Shown piece by piece: positions 17,732 through 25,810 of a stretch of 64,000 bases of DNA. Source of the DNA: Flavihumibacter sp. UBA7668. GTDB taxonomy: Bacteria > Bacteroidota > Bacteroidia > Chitinophagales > Chitinophagaceae. The DNA is taken from positions 714,962 through 778,961 of the forward strand of contig NZ_DLHM01000004.1 in assembly GCF_002483205.1 (NCBI RefSeq), read 5' to 3'. Numbering within the stretch: the first letter of the stretch is position 1; every line of letters begins with the position of its first letter. A program made the position numbers and the translations under genes. Under the pieces are notes generated by a model, which saw only the letters and a program-made list of their open reading frames with translations, ran no database searches and had not been told where the DNA came from.

Positions 17732-17766
17732 AAAAAAAGACCGGATTTTTCCGGTCTTTTTTTATT
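17732..17766 (+). terminator. Bidirectional terminator
   Basis: AAAAAAAGACCGG pairs with CCGGTCTTTTTTT around a short T-rich loop, giving a strong A/T-flanked GC stem that works in both directions. The remaining sequence to 17930 shows no gene, only an imperfect ACCTGTTAG/TTAGGTGT inverted repeat near 17799-17820. Confidence 0.85.
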
Positions 17767-17930
17767 ATGTGAGTAGGGCGTGCTGTTCGATTTACAAGAC
17801 CTGTTAGTTTGTTAGGTGTAACGTCTGTAATTGCATGCAAAACAAAATATGGAGAATTTTCCAATACAAGAAACTGTCCCTGGATTCTGCCGGAAGTTTT
17901 ATCCTATACAAGTAAGTTGCCTTCTCTTCT

Positions 17931-17965
17931 CACCTTTCACCTTTCACCTTTCACCTTTCACCTTC
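17931..17965. repeat. CACCTTT heptamer tandem repeat
   Basis: Four perfect copies of CACCTTT (17931-17958) plus a partial copy end 2 bp from the stop codon of the minus-strand DinB gene. In the sense of that gene it reads GGTGAAA-type purine-rich repeats, matching those at 50.65 and 51.0 kb. Confidence 0.9.
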
Positions 17966-17966
17966 T

Positions 17967-18467
17967 TTACAGGTATCGTTCTTTGATTATATTCATGTGG
18001 TGTTTCGCATGACCGGCCAGAATAAAGCAAATTGCAACAGCAGAAACAGGATGGTCACTTGCGGTGCCCTGCGCATTCAGTTGTTCTTCTGTAAATGCTT
18101 TAATCATACGCAGATTGCTTTTCCTGAGTTGCCTGAGTTCCTTCAGCATATCTTCCCAGCCCCTTACTGCAACATTCGCATTTGCAGCATAGGAGTTTTC
18201 ATCAAAACCGGGTAATGGAGTAGGATCCAGTCGGGCAATGCGTAAAGCACGGTAAGCGAAGATTCTTTCTGCATCTATTATATGCTGCAATACCTGCTTA
18301 ACAGTCCACTTGCCTTCGGCATAAGCATATCCGATTTTTGCCTCGGGGATTTCATCAAAAAATGCAAGCAGTTCTTCCGTATTCTTACGAAGCGTTTTTC
18401 TAAGATCCTCCGTTTTTACCAATTTGATATAGGTGTCGTAAAAAGGGGCATTAACAATGTTGTACAC
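17967..18467 (-). CDS. DinB-superfamily protein
   Basis: The 166-residue protein shows the DinB four-helix pattern with KWTVKQVLQHIIDAERIFAYR (first metal His) and ILAGHAKHHMNIIKERYL (His pair near the C-terminus). These are the three metal ligands expected for DinB/YfiT folds. It may be a metal-dependent thiol transferase or hydrolase, substrate unknown. No in-frame ATG precedes the conserved start region, so a GTG at 18467 is the likely initiator. A heptamer repeat tract begins right after its stop. Confidence 0.85.
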   Translation of the reverse strand: MYNIVNAPFYDTYIKLVKTEDLRKTLRKNTEELLAFFDEIPEAKIGYAYAEGKWTVKQVLQHIIDAERIFAYRALRIARLDPTPLPGFDENSYAANANVAVRGWEDMLKELRQLRKSNLRMIKAFTEEQLNAQGTASDHPVSAVAICFILAGHAKHHMNIIKERYL

Positions 18468-18491
18468 AGTAGTTGGTTTATGTTGTAAGTA

Positions 18492-18520
18492 TCACCGGTC
18501 AGGTGGCACCCGACCGGTGA
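18492..18520. repeat. REP-like palindrome
   Basis: TCACCGGTC (18492-18500) pairs with GACCGGTGA (18512-18520), with an inner GGT/ACC extension. It lies between the S8 protease stop and the DinB gene, both on the minus strand. A T run precedes it on the minus strand and none follows, so it is not a standard terminator. Its layout matches the palindrome at 28015-28040. Confidence 0.65.
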
Positions 18521-18526
18521 AAAAAT

Positions 18527-20236
18527 TTATCCTTTGCGGCCTTTTTTAAGGGTTGATTTGGGGGCGGGTTTGGATTTTTGTTCTGCTTCTATTGCGGCGG
18601 CTGCTTTTGCTGCTTCAAATGCATTCAGCATGCCACCTGATTTACTGATTTCAGCCAATTCCACTTCTTCATCTGTACCGGGGATTTTAACCGTTGTATC
18701 CGGACTAACCGCTGATTTCTCAATAGCTGCCTTTATTTGTTGAGGGGTCAGCGTAGGGTAATAGCTCATCAGAAATGCAGCTACTCCGGCAACTACCGGC
18801 GAGGCCATACTGGTTCCCTGCGCATTACCATAGGTATTTCCACCCGGAATAGTAGAGTAAATTTTGGTGCCTGGTGCAAATACATCCACCTCTGATTTTC
18901 CATAGTTGGAAAAAGAGGCAGTCAGACTTTTAAAGCCAGGTTCAGCAAGCGGATCGGAACTTGCCCCAACGGTAATCCAGTTGGAAGCCCGATTTTTGTC
19001 TTTTATGAACACAGGGTTGGGAAAATTATCAACAGAGTCAACATTTGATGCATCGTTTCCAGCAGCATGAACCAGGAGTACACCTTTTGTTTCAGCATAT
19101 TTCACGGCTTCATCCACCCAGTTTTTTTCTGGCGAAAAGCTTTTGCCAAAACTCATATTGATCACTTTCGCGCCATTGTCAACGGCATATCGAATGGCTA
19201 ATGCAATGTCTTTATCGTGTTCATCACCATCCGGAACTGCACGGATCGCCATGATACGAACATTATCAGCGACCCCGTCCACGCCAACATTGTTTTTGCG
19301 TTTTGCCGCAATAATGCCGGCAACATGGGTTCCGTGAAATGGTGTATTTGCCATTACATCATTATTGCCATAATAGCGGTCATTGATATCGTTGTAATTA
19401 TCCCCCACAATAGCTCCGCGATAATCTTCCGGAGCTTTTTCAGCCGCTTCTTTTTTTCGTTCTTCTCCACTTACAAAATCCTGAAAGCCATCCAGAAATT
19501 CACCGTTTCCGGTTTCCATCATATTGAAGGCTTTGAGAATATACAACATCCCGGCTTTGGCTTTTTGTCCCTCTGGCGTGGATGGCGCAAATTTCTCGAG
19601 GTCTTTACCGGTGTAGGAAGATGTATCCATCGCCATCTTCAGCAAACTGTCATTTTTCAGACTGCTTTCCAATGCACGTTTCAGAAAAACCAGATCTGCT
19701 CCACCACCACCGGCATCACCTTCTACTTTCTCTTTAGCTTTTACCCACATATCATACTGGATTTTTTCTTCTTCTGTTAATGTGGAAGAATCAAATCCTT
19801 CTGCTCCAAATTTTGCTTTGTATTTATGATATACCCGGGCGCCTTCATAACTGTCCTGTTTTACATTTCGGCCGTCTTTCCCGCCGATGAAATTCCATCC
19901 ATACACATCATCGATATAACCGTTTTTGTCGTCATCAATTCCGTTACCCGGGATCTCTTTGGGGTTTTTCCAGAGAACGGGTTTCAGGTCTTCGTGCAGG
20001 GTATCAATACCACTGTCAATTACAGCCACGATAACGGTTTTACCCGGACGTGCTTTCACAAATTCATAGGCCTGATCCATGCTGATACCATAAAAGCCAT
20101 CTTTAGCACGATCAGTTAGGTGCCATCCTTTGGGAAGTTCCCTGTTCACATTAACATTCGTTCCCTGTGCCATTGCGTTTCCGAGGCTAAACAAAGCCAG
20201 TGCCGCAGTGGCTGGCAAGATTCGTAGAAATTTCAT
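18527..20236 (-). CDS. Secreted S8-family (subtilisin-like) serine protease
   Basis: The 569-residue protein has a signal peptide (about 1-24, ending NAMAQ) and a complete catalytic triad: Asp74 in VIAVIDSGID, His301 in FHGTHVAG and Ser476 in GTSMASP, with Asn394 (HAAGND) for the oxyanion hole. The Asp-His spacing is about 227 residues instead of the usual 30-40. The inserted region (about 90-290) is acidic and helical, with a Gly-rich stretch GDAGGGG. The C-terminus is basic and Pro/Lys-rich (KPAPKSTLKKGRKG). It likely acts in the periplasm or outside the cell. No type IX secretion domain is visible. Confidence 0.93.
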   Translation of the reverse strand: MKFLRILPATAALALFSLGNAMAQGTNVNVNRELPKGWHLTDRAKDGFYGISMDQAYEFVKARPGKTVIVAVIDSGIDTLHEDLKPVLWKNPKEIPGNGIDDDKNGYIDDVYGWNFIGGKDGRNVKQDSYEGARVYHKYKAKFGAEGFDSSTLTEEEKIQYDMWVKAKEKVEGDAGGGGADLVFLKRALESSLKNDSLLKMAMDTSSYTGKDLEKFAPSTPEGQKAKAGMLYILKAFNMMETGNGEFLDGFQDFVSGEERKKEAAEKAPEDYRGAIVGDNYNDINDRYYGNNDVMANTPFHGTHVAGIIAAKRKNNVGVDGVADNVRIMAIRAVPDGDEHDKDIALAIRYAVDNGAKVINMSFGKSFSPEKNWVDEAVKYAETKGVLLVHAAGNDASNVDSVDNFPNPVFIKDKNRASNWITVGASSDPLAEPGFKSLTASFSNYGKSEVDVFAPGTKIYSTIPGGNTYGNAQGTSMASPVVAGVAAFLMSYYPTLTPQQIKAAIEKSAVSPDTTVKIPGTDEEVELAEISKSGGMLNAFEAAKAAAAIEAEQKSKPAPKSTLKKGRKG

Positions 20237-20331
20237 GCAGTGCTTATTTAATTGCTAATACAAAATGACGCAAAAAGGCGGGAATTAGTTCGCCGCTCGC
20301 GTAATTTTTGCAAGCTGTTAAGTTGATATAA

Positions 20332-21855
20332 TTAAAAATCAAATGTAATACCCTGAGCCAGAGGTAGTTTGGTTGAATAATTGATGGTATTCGTTTGCCG
20401 GCGCATATAGGCTTTCCAGGCATCGGATCCGCTTTCCCGACCACCTCCTGTTTCTTTTTCTCCACCAAAAGCACCACCGATTTCAGCACCGCTGGTTCCA
20501 ATATTAACATTTGCGATACCACAATCACTTCCGGCAGCACTCAGGAATTGTTCCGCTTCCCGAAGATTCAGGGTCATTATCGAGGAGGAAAGTCCCTGTG
20601 GTACACCGTTTTGAAGGGCAATTGCCTCATCGATTGTACTGTACTTCATGATATACAATATTGGGGCAAAGGTTTCATGTTGCACAATGCTGTAATGATT
20701 TTCTGCTTCTGCAATACAGGGCTTCACATAACAGCCGCTTTCATAGCCGGCACCTTCCAGCACACCTCCTTCAACGATAAATTGTCCACCTTCTTTTTTA
20801 CATGCTTCAATAGAATTCAGGTATTGTTCAACTGCAGCTTTATCAATAAGCGGACCAACATGGTTCTGCTGATCCAGCGGATTACCGATTTTCAACTGTT
20901 GGTAAGCTTTAATGAGTTTGTTTTTGAAAGCCTCGTAAACCGATTCATGAATGATCAGCCTGCGGGTTGTGGTACATCTTTGTCCGGCTGTTCCAACGGC
21001 TCCGAATACAGCACCGATCAGGGTCATATCGAGGTCGGCATCTTTGGATATAATAATCGAATTATTTCCTCCCAATTCCAGGATGGATTTTCCCAATCTG
21101 GCGCCAACTGCTGCACCTACAGCTTTTCCCATCCGGGTTGATCCGGTAGCAGAAATCAGCGGGATGCGGGTATCCTTGCTCATCCATTCCCCCAGTTCGC
21201 GGCCTCCGTTTACGATGCAGCTAACTCCTTCCGGAACCTGATTTTTTGTGAAAACATCCTGAATAATGTTTTGGCATGCTATGGAACAGAGCGGTGTTTT
21301 TTCAGACGCTTTCCAAATACAAACATCGCCGCAAACCCAGGCAAGCATGGCATTCCAGCTCCAAACAGCAACCGGAAAATTGAATGCAGAGATAACACCC
21401 ACAATGCCCAGCGGATGCCATTGTTCGTACATCCGGTGGCCGGGGCGTTCACTGTGCATGGTAAGTCCGTATAATTGCCTGGATAATCCAACCGCAAAAT
21501 CGCAGATATCAATCATTTCCTGCACTTCCCCATAACCCTCCTGTAAACTTTTTCCCATTTCGTAGGAAACCAGTTTTCCCAGATTTTCCTTCTGTGCCCT
21601 CAACGCTTCGCCTACCTGGCGAACAATTTCTCCACGGCGGGGAGCCGGCCATTGCCGCCATTCCATGAATGCTGCCGAAGCCTGTTGAATGATCGTTTCA
21701 TAGGCTGCTTTATCAGTTGCCTGAACGGAACCGATCTGTTTTCCGTCTACCGGAGAATAGGAGGGAATTGATTCGCCTGTTGATTGCATCCAGTTTGATC
21801 CGGTTGAGGTACCGGGATTGAAATCTTTTAAGCCAAGTGCGTGTAAAAAATCCAT
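20332..21855 (-). CDS. ALDH7-type aldehyde dehydrogenase (aminoadipate-semialdehyde dehydrogenase-like)
   Basis: The 507-residue NAD(P)-dependent aldehyde dehydrogenase has SAFNFPVAVWSWN in the coenzyme fold, LELGGNNSI with the general-base Glu, and GTAGQRCTTTRR with the nucleophile Cys at about residue 294. The C-terminal NYSTKLPLAQGITFDF and the overall sequence match the antiquitin/ALDH7 group, which oxidises alpha-aminoadipate semialdehyde (piperideine-6-carboxylate) in lysine breakdown. No other lysine-catabolic gene is adjacent. A perfect TAACTTTG box lies 20 bp upstream of the ATG. Confidence 0.9.
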   Translation of the reverse strand: MDFLHALGLKDFNPGTSTGSNWMQSTGESIPSYSPVDGKQIGSVQATDKAAYETIIQQASAAFMEWRQWPAPRRGEIVRQVGEALRAQKENLGKLVSYEMGKSLQEGYGEVQEMIDICDFAVGLSRQLYGLTMHSERPGHRMYEQWHPLGIVGVISAFNFPVAVWSWNAMLAWVCGDVCIWKASEKTPLCSIACQNIIQDVFTKNQVPEGVSCIVNGGRELGEWMSKDTRIPLISATGSTRMGKAVGAAVGARLGKSILELGGNNSIIISKDADLDMTLIGAVFGAVGTAGQRCTTTRRLIIHESVYEAFKNKLIKAYQQLKIGNPLDQQNHVGPLIDKAAVEQYLNSIEACKKEGGQFIVEGGVLEGAGYESGCYVKPCIAEAENHYSIVQHETFAPILYIMKYSTIDEAIALQNGVPQGLSSSIMTLNLREAEQFLSAAGSDCGIANVNIGTSGAEIGGAFGGEKETGGGRESGSDAWKAYMRRQTNTINYSTKLPLAQGITFDF

Positions 21856-21874
21856 TGCAAGCTGTTTTAGCCGG

Positions 21875-21882
21875 CAAAGTTA
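21875..21882 (-). promoter_or_regulatory. Putative -7 box of the aldehyde dehydrogenase gene
   Basis: On the minus strand this reads TAACTTTG, a perfect match to TAnnTTTG, 19 bases before the ATG. A TTG lies 24 bases further upstream, slightly longer than the usual spacing. Confidence 0.5.
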
Positions 21883-21998
21883 CTGTTTTCCGCTTCAGGA
21901 TGGTATCAATAAACAGGCGTCCATCTTCATGGGATACCTTTGTAACTGACAGCTGCCTGCCAGGCCTGGTGACCTGCAACATGCTTTATCCTTGTCTA

Positions 21999-22065
21999 AT
22001 CCTTGTGTCTATTTCCTATAAATGCAGTGCTAATCGATTGACACTCAATCGAACGACACAAGGAT
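21999..22065. repeat. Nested inverted repeats between the aldehyde dehydrogenase and panB genes
   Basis: An outer pair, ATCCTTGTGTC (21999-22009) and GACACAAGGAT (22055-22065), encloses an inner hairpin TCGATTG/CAATCGA (22034-22040, 22046-22052). The inner loop is five bases. No gene lies in 21883-22100. Confidence 0.6.
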
Positions 22066-22100
22066 AAAATGGGATGAAAGATGGTTGGCCCCGGGTATAA

Positions 22101-22916
22101 TTAATACTGCTCCTGCTCGTTTGGAAAGTCGCGGCTTCTGACATCCAGCACATATTGGCCTACTGCATCCACAATTTGCTGGTGCAAATTCAGGTATTTG
22201 CGTAAAAAACGCGGGTTGAAATCATTATTGATGCCCAGCATATCATGCATCACCAAAACCTGGCCATCACAGTCATTTCCTGCACCGATGCCAATGGTAG
22301 GAATGCTGAGTGAGGCTGAAACCTCCTTTGCCAAAGTAGCCGGAATTTTTTCCAGTACGAGCGCAAAGCAGCCTGCTTCCTGAAGAATTAACGCATCCCG
22401 CTTGAGTTTTTCCGCCTCAACCTCCTCTTTCGCTCTTACCGAATAGGTACCGAATTTATAGATCGATTGAGGAGTTAACCCCAAATGGCCCATAACCGGA
22501 ATACCCGCATTTACAATCCGGCGAATGCTTTCTGCTACTTCTTCACCACCTTCGAGTTTAATGGAATGTCCCCCGGTTTCCTTCATTATTCGGATAGCAC
22601 TTGCCAGGGCGATATCCGAATTGGATTGATAGGATCCAAAAGGAAGATCAACCACTACAAGAGAGCGGTTAACCCCGCGTACCACACATTGCGCATGGTA
22701 TATCATCTGTTCCAGTGTGATGGGCACAGTGGTATCATGGCCCGCCATTACATTACTTGCAGAGTCACCTACCAGCAATACATCCACGCCGCTTTCATCA
22801 AAAATTCGTGCAAAGGAATAATCGTAAGCAGTCAGCATGGCAATTTTTTCACCTGCTGATTTCATTTTCAGGAGGGTATTGGTGGTTACTTTTTTTACTT
22901 CTTTATGAACGGACAT
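22101..22916 (-). CDS. panB: 3-methyl-2-oxobutanoate hydroxymethyltransferase
   Basis: The 271-residue enzyme transfers a hydroxymethyl group from methylene-tetrahydrofolate to alpha-ketoisovalerate, giving ketopantoate, the first committed step of pantothenate and CoA synthesis. The metal-binding signature LLVGDSASNVMAGHDTTVP and DLPFGSY, plus ITLEQMIYHAQ and GIGAGNDCDGQVLVMHD, are all present and the length is normal. panC and panD are not in the window. Upstream of its ATG there is a low-complexity tract rich in AAAAGTT and then the gene-poor DNA around the dead IS element. Confidence 0.96.
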   Translation of the reverse strand: MSVHKEVKKVTTNTLLKMKSAGEKIAMLTAYDYSFARIFDESGVDVLLVGDSASNVMAGHDTTVPITLEQMIYHAQCVVRGVNRSLVVVDLPFGSYQSNSDIALASAIRIMKETGGHSIKLEGGEEVAESIRRIVNAGIPVMGHLGLTPQSIYKFGTYSVRAKEEVEAEKLKRDALILQEAGCFALVLEKIPATLAKEVSASLSIPTIGIGAGNDCDGQVLVMHDMLGINNDFNPRFLRKYLNLHQQIVDAVGQYVLDVRSRDFPNEQEQY

Positions 22917-23320
22917 GATGGAAAGTTAAAAGTCAAAAGTTAAAAGTGGGAGACCGAAGTTCGGGCATTCAACTCAAAGTTCGGAAGTTGAATTAGAAAT
23001 TCGTACATATAAAACAATTGTAACTATTTACTGAAAGCAAAGAAATGAATCTTTCTTTTGGTTTACCTAATTTCATATTTAAGGTTAATGCCCAAAATGC
23101 AGTACGCCTGTTTCAAGATACTCCATTCAACTTACAAAGAAAAGTAAAATGAAGGTTGGAATTATGCGTTTGTTGGCAGTTTATACTTCAGGTTTATACG
23201 GATATATGTTGAAATTTTTTTAAGGTGAAGAATCTTCTTCAGCTGCAACAAAGCCTGTTTTTGTAGACTATATGAATTAGAGTTACTAATTACTTGAATT
23301 GTTAACTTTAAATCTCGAAA
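22917..23320. other. Gene-poor region with low-complexity repeat, left of the dead IS
   Basis: 22921-22957 is an AAGTTAAAAGT-type repeat whose near-inverse recurs at 24884-24922. From 22960 to 23320 I see no credible gene. 23276-23284 (ATTAGAGTT, preceded by ACTAT) resembles the inverse of sequence at the right end of the IS and may be a decayed left inverted repeat. Confidence 0.5.
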
Positions 23321-23587
23321 ATGAAAAAGGTGAGTTTTACCGAAAGCCAAATTGTTGCCGCTCTGTAGAAACAGGAAGCGGGTATGATTGTTGAGGACAT
23401 TGCCCGTGAAATGGGTATCAGCGATGCCACCTTCTATAACTGGAAAGCAAAGTATGGTGGTATGGAAACCAGTGATGTAAAGCGTCTTAAAGAGCTGGAA
23501 GCTGAACATGCGGAACTAAAAAAGATGTTTGCGGAACTCTGTATTGAGAACCGGGCCATGAAAAATCTCATAGAAAAAAAATTGTAA
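23321..23587 (+). pseudogene. IS3-family OrfA (HTH protein) with a premature stop
   Basis: The frame starts MKKVSFTESQIVAAL and hits TAG at 23366-23368, where family members have Lys. It then continues as QEAGMIVEDIAREMG, ISDATFYNWKAKYGGM and ELEAEHAELKKMFAELC, an intact helix-turn-helix plus leucine-zipper-like coiled coil, to the stop at 23585-23587. Only one nonsense mutation separates it from a normal 88-codon orfA. Re-initiation at GTG or ATG near 23384 would give a protein lacking the first part of the HTH. Confidence 0.88.
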
Positions 23588-24520
23588 CGCCTCAGGAGAA
23601 AAGGGAAGCGGTTGATTTTCTTCGTGAAGAAGAGCAATTGAGTCTCCGAAAGGCGTGCAAAATTGTAGGCATCCCTCGTACAACCTACAACTACAAGGCA
23701 AAACCCAAAGACGATGCTCCGGTGCAGGAAGCATTAACAGCGTTGACAGATAAACACGTTGATATTGGCTTCTGGCAAGCCTATCATCGCATCAGAAATA
23801 AAGGACATCAATCGAATCACAAGAAAGTGTACCGGATTTATACCAATATGAAGCTTAATATCCGCCGTAAGACCAAGCGAAGATTACCAGCCAGGATCAT
23901 GGAAGCGCTTGCTATACCGGCTGCGCCTAATGAAATCTGGAGCATTGATTTTATGAGTGATGCACTGACTGATGGCAGGCGCTTCCGTTTATTGAATGTT
24001 ATGGATGACTTTAACCGGGAATCCTTGTCTATTGATATTGACACCTCTCTTCCGGCGCGACGTGTTATAAGGGCACTGGAACGCCTGGTTGCAGAAAGAG
24101 GGATTCCAACGTGCATCAGGTGCGATAACGGTCCGGAATTTATCAGCTGCCTGCTGCAGGAATGGTGCGAATCCAGAAGCATCCGGTTGCTGTATATTCA
24201 ACCGGGAAAGCCCACACAGAATGCCTTTGTTGAGCGACAGAATGGAAGCATACGCCGAGGTTTGCTAACTGCCTACTTGTGTTCTCAAGTCTTGCTGAAG
24301 TAAGGATCATGGCAGAAGATTTGCGATGGATTACAACCTGGAAAGACCACATAAATCACTGGGCTATTTATCACCGGTCCGATATGCTGAAAAGTATTAC
24401 CAAAGCCGGGATAATGATCCGATGCTTTATCCACAAGCGGTGACCGAAAATCCTTCACAAATTGAAGGGAACCGCTTCGTGGATAAAGAATTTGAAAAAC
24501 TAGAAAACTCTAATCCATAG
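23570..24520 (+). pseudogene. IS3-family OrfB transposase (DDE) broken by two frameshifts
   Basis: OrfB lies in the -1 frame relative to OrfA, entered through a run of eight A. It contains the DDE catalytic residues: Asp in IWSIDFMSD, Asp in CDNGPEFIS and Glu in NAFVERQNG. After SIRRGLLTAY the frame shifts to read LVFSSLAEVRIMAEDLR, then shifts again to MDYNLERPHKSLGYLSPVRY, ending at 24520. Each shift is near 24276 and 24325. The catalytic core is intact, but the C-terminal part cannot be made in one piece. Confidence 0.85.
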
Positions 24521-24546
24521 TGGCCCAGTTTTAGGGGAAGCTTACA

Positions 24547-24899
24547 GTCTAAGACCAGTCAAATTAGCGTAGTCTGAATACTTACTATTAGAAATTTCTA
24601 TTTGCCCTGGTGTGGATGCATGCATTCTGTCGTCTCTGGTATGTTATATGGTCGTTGCGGCTTTATGCGTTTACTGCCAACTATAGAACCAACAGTATGG
24701 ATGTTTTCGAATAGTCTTTTAATTTGTGGAGGCTTAAAGTGGATAGTGACAAGCTTCTTACCTGTCCGGATTTTTCAAAATTCATGTTAGAGGTTTCGTG
24801 ATTTGAGCTGGAATTTTAAGAAGCTATGTCAGGATTTTAAACTGGAGTATAAGAATTTCGTTTTGTTTCTCAACCTATTGAGTCTCCACTTTTAACTTT
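24547..24899. other. Non-coding stretch right of the dead IS
   Basis: No credible gene or RNA was found in 24547-24883. The last part (24884-24922) is the low-complexity CACTTTTAACTTT / CTTTTGACTTTTGACTT tract, which runs into the 3' end of the ppx gene and supplies its final codons. Confidence 0.5.
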
Positions 24900-25787
24900 C
24901 TACTTTTGACTTTTGACTTCCTCATAGAGGATATGCACCAACCCGTCCGCTAGTCCTATTTTGGGTACGAAAATCTCTTTTGCATCCGACCACCTCATCA
25001 CGTTAATGTATATGCTAAGAGCAGGTACAATTACATCGGCCCGGTCTTCTCTGAGGTTGTATAACCGCATGCGTTCCGGAACGCTGAAACTGCTGAGCTC
25101 ACGGTGATAATCTTTTAATAATTCAAGTGGGAGGGGTTTTCCGTCTTTCTTTTTGGACATGGAAAATACCTTGTTGATATTACCTCCCGATCCTATGCTG
25201 GTAATGCCTTTGGCGCCTTTCGTGAATTGCCGGATGCTTTCTTTCATTTCATCCCAATGGGCATCCGTTACCTGGTTTTTCAAGAGACGGATTGTGCCAA
25301 TATTGAAGGAATGTTTAAAGGCCATTTTACCATCGTTAAAATAGGTTAGCTCCGTACTTCCACCACCTACATCGATATAGAGATAAGCTTGCTCCTTATC
25401 CAGGTTTTCTGCAATATGATTTTCGTAAATGAAGGAAGCTTCCTGATCACCGGAGATGATTTCGATTTCTATACCGGTATCTTTTTTTATATGTTCAATA
25501 ATAGCCGCTCCATTGCTTGCATCCCGCATGGCAGAAGTAGCGCATGCTTTATAATGTTTTACACCATAAACGTCAATCAATGCTCTGTAGGCGCGGATTG
25601 TTTTAATAATATGTTCTTCCTTCTGAGGTGAAATAGTCTGATCTTCGAATACATCAAATCCCAAACGAAGCGGAACCCGAACCAGGTTCAGTTTATTAAA
25701 CCGTTCTTTACCCTGGTCATCCCTAATTACTTCTGTAATAAGCAAACGGGCGGCATTACTTCCAATATCAATAGCGGCTAATTTCAA
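24900..25787 (-). CDS. ppx: Exopolyphosphatase / Ppx-GppA family phosphatase
   Basis: The 295-residue protein contains the ASKHA-type ATPase fold motifs MKLAAIDIGSNAARLLI at the start, ATSAMRDASNG, ISGDQEASFIYE and YIDVGGGSTELTYF. The short single-module form releases phosphate from polyphosphate or hydrolyses pppGpp. It begins 23 bp after the polyphosphate kinase stop on the same strand, so synthesis and degradation of polyphosphate are probably co-transcribed. The last residues (VKSQK, stop) are encoded by a purine-rich repeat tract that continues past the stop codon. Confidence 0.93.
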   Translation of the reverse strand: MKLAAIDIGSNAARLLITEVIRDDQGKERFNKLNLVRVPLRLGFDVFEDQTISPQKEEHIIKTIRAYRALIDVYGVKHYKACATSAMRDASNGAAIIEHIKKDTGIEIEIISGDQEASFIYENHIAENLDKEQAYLYIDVGGGSTELTYFNDGKMAFKHSFNIGTIRLLKNQVTDAHWDEMKESIRQFTKGAKGITSIGSGGNINKVFSMSKKKDGKPLPLELLKDYHRELSSFSVPERMRLYNLREDRADVIVPALSIYINVMRWSDAKEIFVPKIGLADGLVHILYEEVKSQK

Positions 25788-25810
25788 TAGTTAATTTTTT
25801 ATTCGTCCCT

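Larger units (their letters stand above)
23321..24546 (+). mobile_element. Decayed IS3-family insertion sequence (IS407-like)
   Basis: The region carries OrfA and OrfB of an IS3-type element in the classical two-frame arrangement, with an A8 slippery run at their junction. OrfA has a nonsense codon and OrfB two frameshifts, so the element should be inactive. The right end is probably at 24546, with terminal sequence TGGCCCAGTTTTAGGGGAAG then CTTACA. The left end could not be located with certainty, and no target duplication is evident. Confidence 0.85.

Noticed and set aside
17931..17965. CACCTTT array considered as a CRISPR or satellite
   Set aside because: The units are contiguous 7-mers without spacers and only about five copies; no cas genes are nearby.
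23366..23368. TAG in IS3 orfA considered as programmed read-through or recoding
   Set aside because: orfB carries two further frameshifts, so the element is simply degenerate; no structure favouring read-through was seen.
23160..24672. Shared ATGCGTTT on both sides of the IS considered as a target-site duplication
   Set aside because: The copies lie more than 90 bp from the IS core on each side and flanking bases differ; IS3-type elements make 3-5 bp duplications directly at their ends.
24602..24790. 62-codon open frame right of the IS element
   Set aside because: Irregular composition rich in Cys/Trp/Met, no recognisable motif or promoter; probably chance.
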